A stretch of DNA of 64,000 nucleotides. Origin: Owenia fusiformis. Taxonomy: Eukaryota > Annelida > Polychaeta > Sabellida > Oweniidae. Made by a program: the position numbers and the translations under genes. Positions 60,897 to 64,000 of this stretch are shown piece by piece. A model generated the notes under the pieces. That model saw only the letters and a program-made list of their open reading frames with translations, did no database searches and was not told the DNA's origin. Within the stretch, counting starts at the first letter, position 1. Each line of letters starts with the position of its first letter. Location: the NCBI GenBank assembly GCA_903813345.2, contig CAIIXF020000004.1:9310196-9374195 (forward strand), given 5' to 3'.

Positions 60897-61082
60897 ATGA
60901 AAACAATGAAGGTCGTACCCGTGGTAAACGATGCTGAAAAGTGGCAAAGAATAATAAAAGCAGGAAGGAGCAATCAAAAGGGATTTGATGATGATGATGA
61001 TAACGTCAAGGCTAAGTTAAAAAAGAAGAAAATTAAAAGGGCCTTGTATAGACCATACAATATTCCCAAAAAGAACAAATAA
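60897..61082 (+). CDS. Small acidic/basic ORF of the virus-like element (61 aa)
   Basis: Not recognised. The protein begins MKTMKVVPVVNDAEKWQRI, has a run of five Asp, then a very basic stretch (KAKLKKKKIKR) that looks like a nuclear-localisation or nucleic-acid-binding tail, and ends YRPYNIPKKNK. It lies 0.5 kb upstream of the ATPase on the same strand. Length and charge would suit a small DNA-binding or core-like protein, but that is a guess; it could also be chance, since it is only 61 codons. Confidence 0.4.
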   Translation: MKTMKVVPVVNDAEKWQRIIKAGRSNQKGFDDDDDNVKAKLKKKKIKRALYRPYNIPKKNK

Positions 61083-61146
61083 ACAATAATCAATGATATA
61101 CACGACATTTCCTCTTCTTCTTCTTTCATATACAGAGTACTTTGAG

Positions 61147-61500
61147 AACCCATACAGAACCCCAGGAGAATCCGTTCAGAACCCTGAGAGAACCCCAGGA
61201 GAATCCATTCAGAACCCCAGGAGAACCCATACAGAACCCTATGAGAATCCATTCAGAATTCCAGGAGAATCCATTCAGAATCCCAGGAGAATCCATTCAG
61301 AATCCCAGGAGAATCCATTCAGAATCCCAGGAGAATCCATTCAGAATCCCAGGAGAATCCATTCAGAATCCCAGGAGAATCCATAGAGAACCCATAGAGA
61401 ACCCCAGGAGAATCCATAGAGAACCCCAGGAGAATCCATACAAAAGTCATACAGAACAACTGGCGAATTCGAATAGAACCACAATAGAATCCATATAGAA
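61147..61500. repeat. 22 bp minisatellite upstream of the ATPase gene
   Basis: About 15 units of GAGAATCCATTCAGAATCCC plus AG, with exact units in the middle (about 61250-61385) and variants (AGAACC, ATAGAGAACCC) on both sides. Because 22 is not a multiple of 3, all three forward frames stay open and give the same cycling peptide (QNPRRIHSESQENPFRIPGE). Confidence 0.95.
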
Positions 61501-61554
61501 CTAATGTGATGGCCTCTTGAGGACATTTTCAGAACCCACTTGTTTAGAAGAAGC

Positions 61555-61562
61555 TATAAAAT
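61555..61562 (+). promoter_or_regulatory. Candidate TATA box of the ATPase gene
   Basis: TATAAAAT at 61555-61562 lies 58 bp before the ATG, a workable distance for a short leader. A second TATAAAAA at 61588-61595 is only 25 bp before the ATG and would leave almost no leader. Confidence 0.45.
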
Positions 61563-61619
61563 ACAGTGACACTTTCATTTCCATCACTATAAAAAGCTCA
61601 TTTGATCACGCAACATATC

Positions 61620-62933
61620 ATGCCGTATACGAATCGTAAATCCTGTCCCATTTGCGGAAAAAGGGATTTAAAAACGATTAACACACATCTCAGTCAAGTA
61701 CATAAACTTAACAGTGCTGAACGGCAACTCTGGTTAAAGAAAGCTAAATGTAGCAGTTGGCTCACGGAGTTTGGAGAATGTCGCCTCTCATATACTGAAC
61801 AAATGTTTCAACATACCGTTAGTCATAAACCCAAACAAAGAAAAACCTCAGCTGACAAACAAACGAATAACATTTCGTTAAAGTCTTACTTGCCCAATGT
61901 TATGACTACTGAACATTATCCAGAGTTTAGGTTTCGTCACAAGTTCTCCATGTTAGTCATAGCACCAACACAGAGTGGCAAAACATATTTTGTAAGGCAA
62001 TTACTGGAGATGGATCATATCAACTACGACAATCACAAAAGGAGACGAATCATGTGGTATTATGGTCAATATCAAGACGTTTACAAGGATATGAAAAGAA
62101 GCCTTAAAGGAGATATACATTTCATCGAAGGACTACCTGATTACGAGGATAATCTGTCAAATTTGGATGATTCATACAACAATATCATCGTTTTAGATGA
62201 CTTGATGGATCTAGCGAAGGATTCCACCATTGTATCTAAGCTATTTACTCAAGGAAGACATAGAAATACCAGTGTTATCCTCCTGCTTCAAAATGCTTTT
62301 CCTAAGGGAAAGTGCAACACGGAAATATCCAGAAATGCTCAGTATGTGGTCCTTTGGAAATGTCCCTCAGACAGGAGACAAATTGGTATGCTGGCAGACA
62401 GAATATTTGAGAAAAATAAGGACAGATTTATGGAGGTGTATAATAAGGTTACAGCAAAGCCATATCAATATGTGCTGGTAGATTGTAAGCCAGATACTCA
62501 TTCAAGTAAACAGTTGATCGCCGACGTGTTTGGAGCATGTATATATTTTCCGAATATTTATACATCTGTCACTGCTACGAACCGCAGAAAAGTGATTGAG
62601 GGGCGAGAACCTCTTGCACAGTCTAGTTTAACACACATCAATTCAAGTATAAATGACATACTGAGAGATACAGAAGAGGAAGGTCCGATAGTTATACATC
62701 TAACTAGCCAGGAATGGTCTCAGGTGATCACACAATTCAAAATGGCGGATGGTAGCTACAATGTCGATCCTGGATGGAAAATATGGAGGATTTATCTTTC
62801 TCAACACAACCGTGACACTCATAGTATACCAGTGTTGTTGAAAGGTTATGGACCACATTCTGAAACAAAATTGTATCGCGTCGATTTGGATTGGCTAAAA
62901 TATTCTTGTCACACTGTGAAACATTTATTGTGA
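61620..62933 (+). CDS. Zinc-finger plus A32-like (FtsK/HerA) packaging-type ATPase, 437 aa
   Basis: Intact, intronless frame from ATG at 61620 to TGA. Residues 9-28 form a C2H2 finger (CPIC, then H23 and H28, with the HLSQVH signature); C44/C54/H65/H69 may make a second. After a basic linker comes the ATPase: Walker A APTQSGKT (115-122), Walker B NIIVLDDLMD (187-196), GRHRN (212-216) and a polar sensor LLQNAF (222-227), followed by SRNAQYVVLWKCPSDRRQI and KPYQYVLVDCKPDT. The order and the DD in Walker B match virus genome-packaging ATPases of the A32 type, which pump DNA into capsids. No catalytic position looks lost, so the gene has been kept intact or inserted recently. The finger fusion is unusual for a packaging motor. 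Alternative: a domesticated or plasmid-like P-loop ATPase. Confidence 0.8.
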   Translation: MPYTNRKSCPICGKRDLKTINTHLSQVHKLNSAERQLWLKKAKCSSWLTEFGECRLSYTEQMFQHTVSHKPKQRKTSADKQTNNISLKSYLPNVMTTEHYPEFRFRHKFSMLVIAPTQSGKTYFVRQLLEMDHINYDNHKRRRIMWYYGQYQDVYKDMKRSLKGDIHFIEGLPDYEDNLSNLDDSYNNIIVLDDLMDLAKDSTIVSKLFTQGRHRNTSVILLLQNAFPKGKCNTEISRNAQYVVLWKCPSDRRQIGMLADRIFEKNKDRFMEVYNKVTAKPYQYVLVDCKPDTHSSKQLIADVFGACIYFPNIYTSVTATNRRKVIEGREPLAQSSLTHINSSINDILRDTEEEGPIVIHLTSQEWSQVITQFKMADGSYNVDPGWKIWRIYLSQHNRDTHSIPVLLKGYGPHSETKLYRVDLDWLKYSCHTVKHLL

Positions 62934-63332
62934 ATATGATTTGTCATAGGCAAATGATTTATTCTGTGAAAGAAAGGCCGAAAAACAGACTTTAGTACAT
63001 AGATGTACATGTTTATTGATTTTAAAATATTTTAATATATTTATTGAATACATTTTCCATAGACCTCATATTGTGCATACTATCTAAAATTTCTTGAACA
63101 AGTTCACTAAACAAATGTGAACCCATGATTAAGTGATATAGCGACCTTTAAAGTTTCCTGCTTCACATGCTAAATAAAACAAAGCCAGATATCTTTAATA
63201 ATACAGCTGACTTGTAATATAATCCCAAATATAATTACACTGATTTATCTCGTCTGCCCCAGAACTTAACCACAGCCAACTTGTCAACATCTGGTTTCTA
63301 TTAGATTGTATTGTATTGTATAGCGGTACAAG
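62934..63332. other. 3' flank of the ATPase gene
   Basis: AT-rich, with a possible polyadenylation signal AATAAA at about 63173. No ORF. Confidence 0.55.
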
Positions 63333-64000
63333 ACACGTTGAACTATGAATTAGTTGTGAATGTGTATAACAACAAAATGGACTCTTGAAATGAACAGTAT
63401 TTAAGGATCATGTTAGATATAGCACGACCTGGTAAGTTTAATTTAAAGAACATTTTTATTATACTGTCATCACGATTTAAATCAGTTCTAACAAGATGGT
63501 GAGGGAAATCTCATCGATGAGGCAACGTTGAAACGTTCTGAAATCGTCTAAACGTTCGAAAAACGTTGGTATCAACTCTGACGGCACGAAAACGTTCGGA
63601 AATTCCATCGATGACGTAGTTGATGAAAACGGGGAATACCCTTGAGCGAAACGAAATGGACTCTTTCTGTATACTACGATAGTTTAGGATTATACCGAAT
63701 TGACCCCTAGTTAAATATGTTAAAGTTTAATTTATTGAACAATTTTGAGTAATAAATACTTACACTTCAACGTATTTCAATCGATATATCCGATGGCTCT
63801 CCTAAATCAATCTAAAATCATCCTGCTATTTGTAAAGAAATGACAATTGTATGGCTTGTTATCATACTACGACCTACCAACGTTATAGTCCTGGAACATT
63901 GGATAATGTCTGGCTTCTGGAAAAGTCAACCTCGATGTCAATCCGGACGTCGACCTTACGTTTGCGGGGGTGTGGAATTCGAGTCCTATAGGACTGGTTT
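63333..64000. repeat. Right long terminal inverted repeat (cut by the window end)
   Basis: Reverse complement of 59451-60105, with small differences (for example, a few base changes near 63450-63500 and around 63670). The arm is still matching at the last base of the window. Confidence 0.92.

Larger units (their letters stand above)
59360..64000 (+). mobile_element. Virus-like long-TIR element encoding a packaging-type ATPase
   Basis: Two long inverted arms enclose a unique centre (60106-63332) wholly inside the window. The centre contains a 61-residue ORF (60897), a 22 bp minisatellite (61147-61500), and a 437-residue zinc-finger/ATPase gene (61620-62933), all on the plus strand. If the arms are symmetric, the whole element is a little under 5 kb. 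Polintons and related viruses have long TIRs and an A32-type ATPase but also carry polymerase, integrase, protease and capsid genes; none is present here. Interpretation as a minimal/satellite or relic virus-like element is inference. Confidence 0.8.

Noticed and set aside
61093-61498. Long repetitive frames rich in QNPRRIHSE
   Set aside because: All three frames are open because the 22 bp unit lacks stops; best seen as a minisatellite, not a protein.
61602-61619. Upstream extension of the ATPase frame starting at TTG
   Set aside because: Animal genes start at ATG; the first in-frame ATG is at 61620.

Overview
The window is nuclear DNA from an animal. It is AT-rich and carries split genes with GT-AG introns, box A/B tRNA genes, non-LTR retrotransposons and many foldback and TIR DNA elements. 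The gene content (a glycine-N-acyltransferase-like cluster, a sigma-type glutathione S-transferase) and the very high density of small TIR elements suggest a marine invertebrate. The phylum cannot be settled from the sequence alone.

Layout. About 0.76-48 kb is a minus-strand tandem cluster of five glycine-N-acyltransferase-like (GLYAT-like) copies at 866-3350, 4157-6350, 12554-17600, 31017-39992 and 40805-42997. Their exon coordinates were resolved by comparing copies. Copies 1 and 4 splice to 294 residues, copies 2 and 5 to 288, and copy 3 carries a +2 shift in one exon and is probably a pseudogene. The block 763-12488 (copies 1 and 2 plus a tRNA-Val/tRNA-Asn pair) reappears as 30911-47879 (copies 4 and 5 plus the same tRNA pair). 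Differences between the two blocks are mostly insertions. The empty sites of the partner block give clean target-site duplications for several elements: a 1.03 kb CAC-ended palindrome (5 bp), a 559 bp Mutator-like foldback (9 bp), a TTAA-flanked element and a 5.1 kb long-TIR element (AAT). A 5.9 kb non-LTR retrotransposon (17668-23572, 7 bp target duplication, nested insertions) sits just upstream of copy 3. The stretch 24.6-30.9 kb holds only decayed transposon pieces, repeats and tRNA pseudogenes.

At 48645-52423 on the plus strand is a complete five-exon sigma-class glutathione S-transferase gene (201 residues). Two of its introns end in tandem repeats whose unit resembles the adjoining 3' splice junction. 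The next 7 kb is intergenic with duplicated minus-strand tRNA-Asn/tRNA-Val pairs (49.3-49.9 and 57.1-57.8 kb), another tRNA-Asn at 58.8 kb and small TIR elements.

The most interesting object is at the right end. A virus-like element has long terminal inverted repeats of at least 650 bp (left arm ending about 60105, right arm from about 63333 past the window end). Its unique centre is fully contained in the window and encodes one substantial protein: a 437-residue zinc-finger plus P-loop ATPase resembling the A32/FtsK-HerA packaging ATPases of Polinton-type viruses. It also has a 61-residue acidic/basic ORF and a 22 bp minisatellite. No polymerase, integrase, protease or capsid gene is present between the arms. 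It therefore looks like a minimal or satellite element built around a packaging motor.
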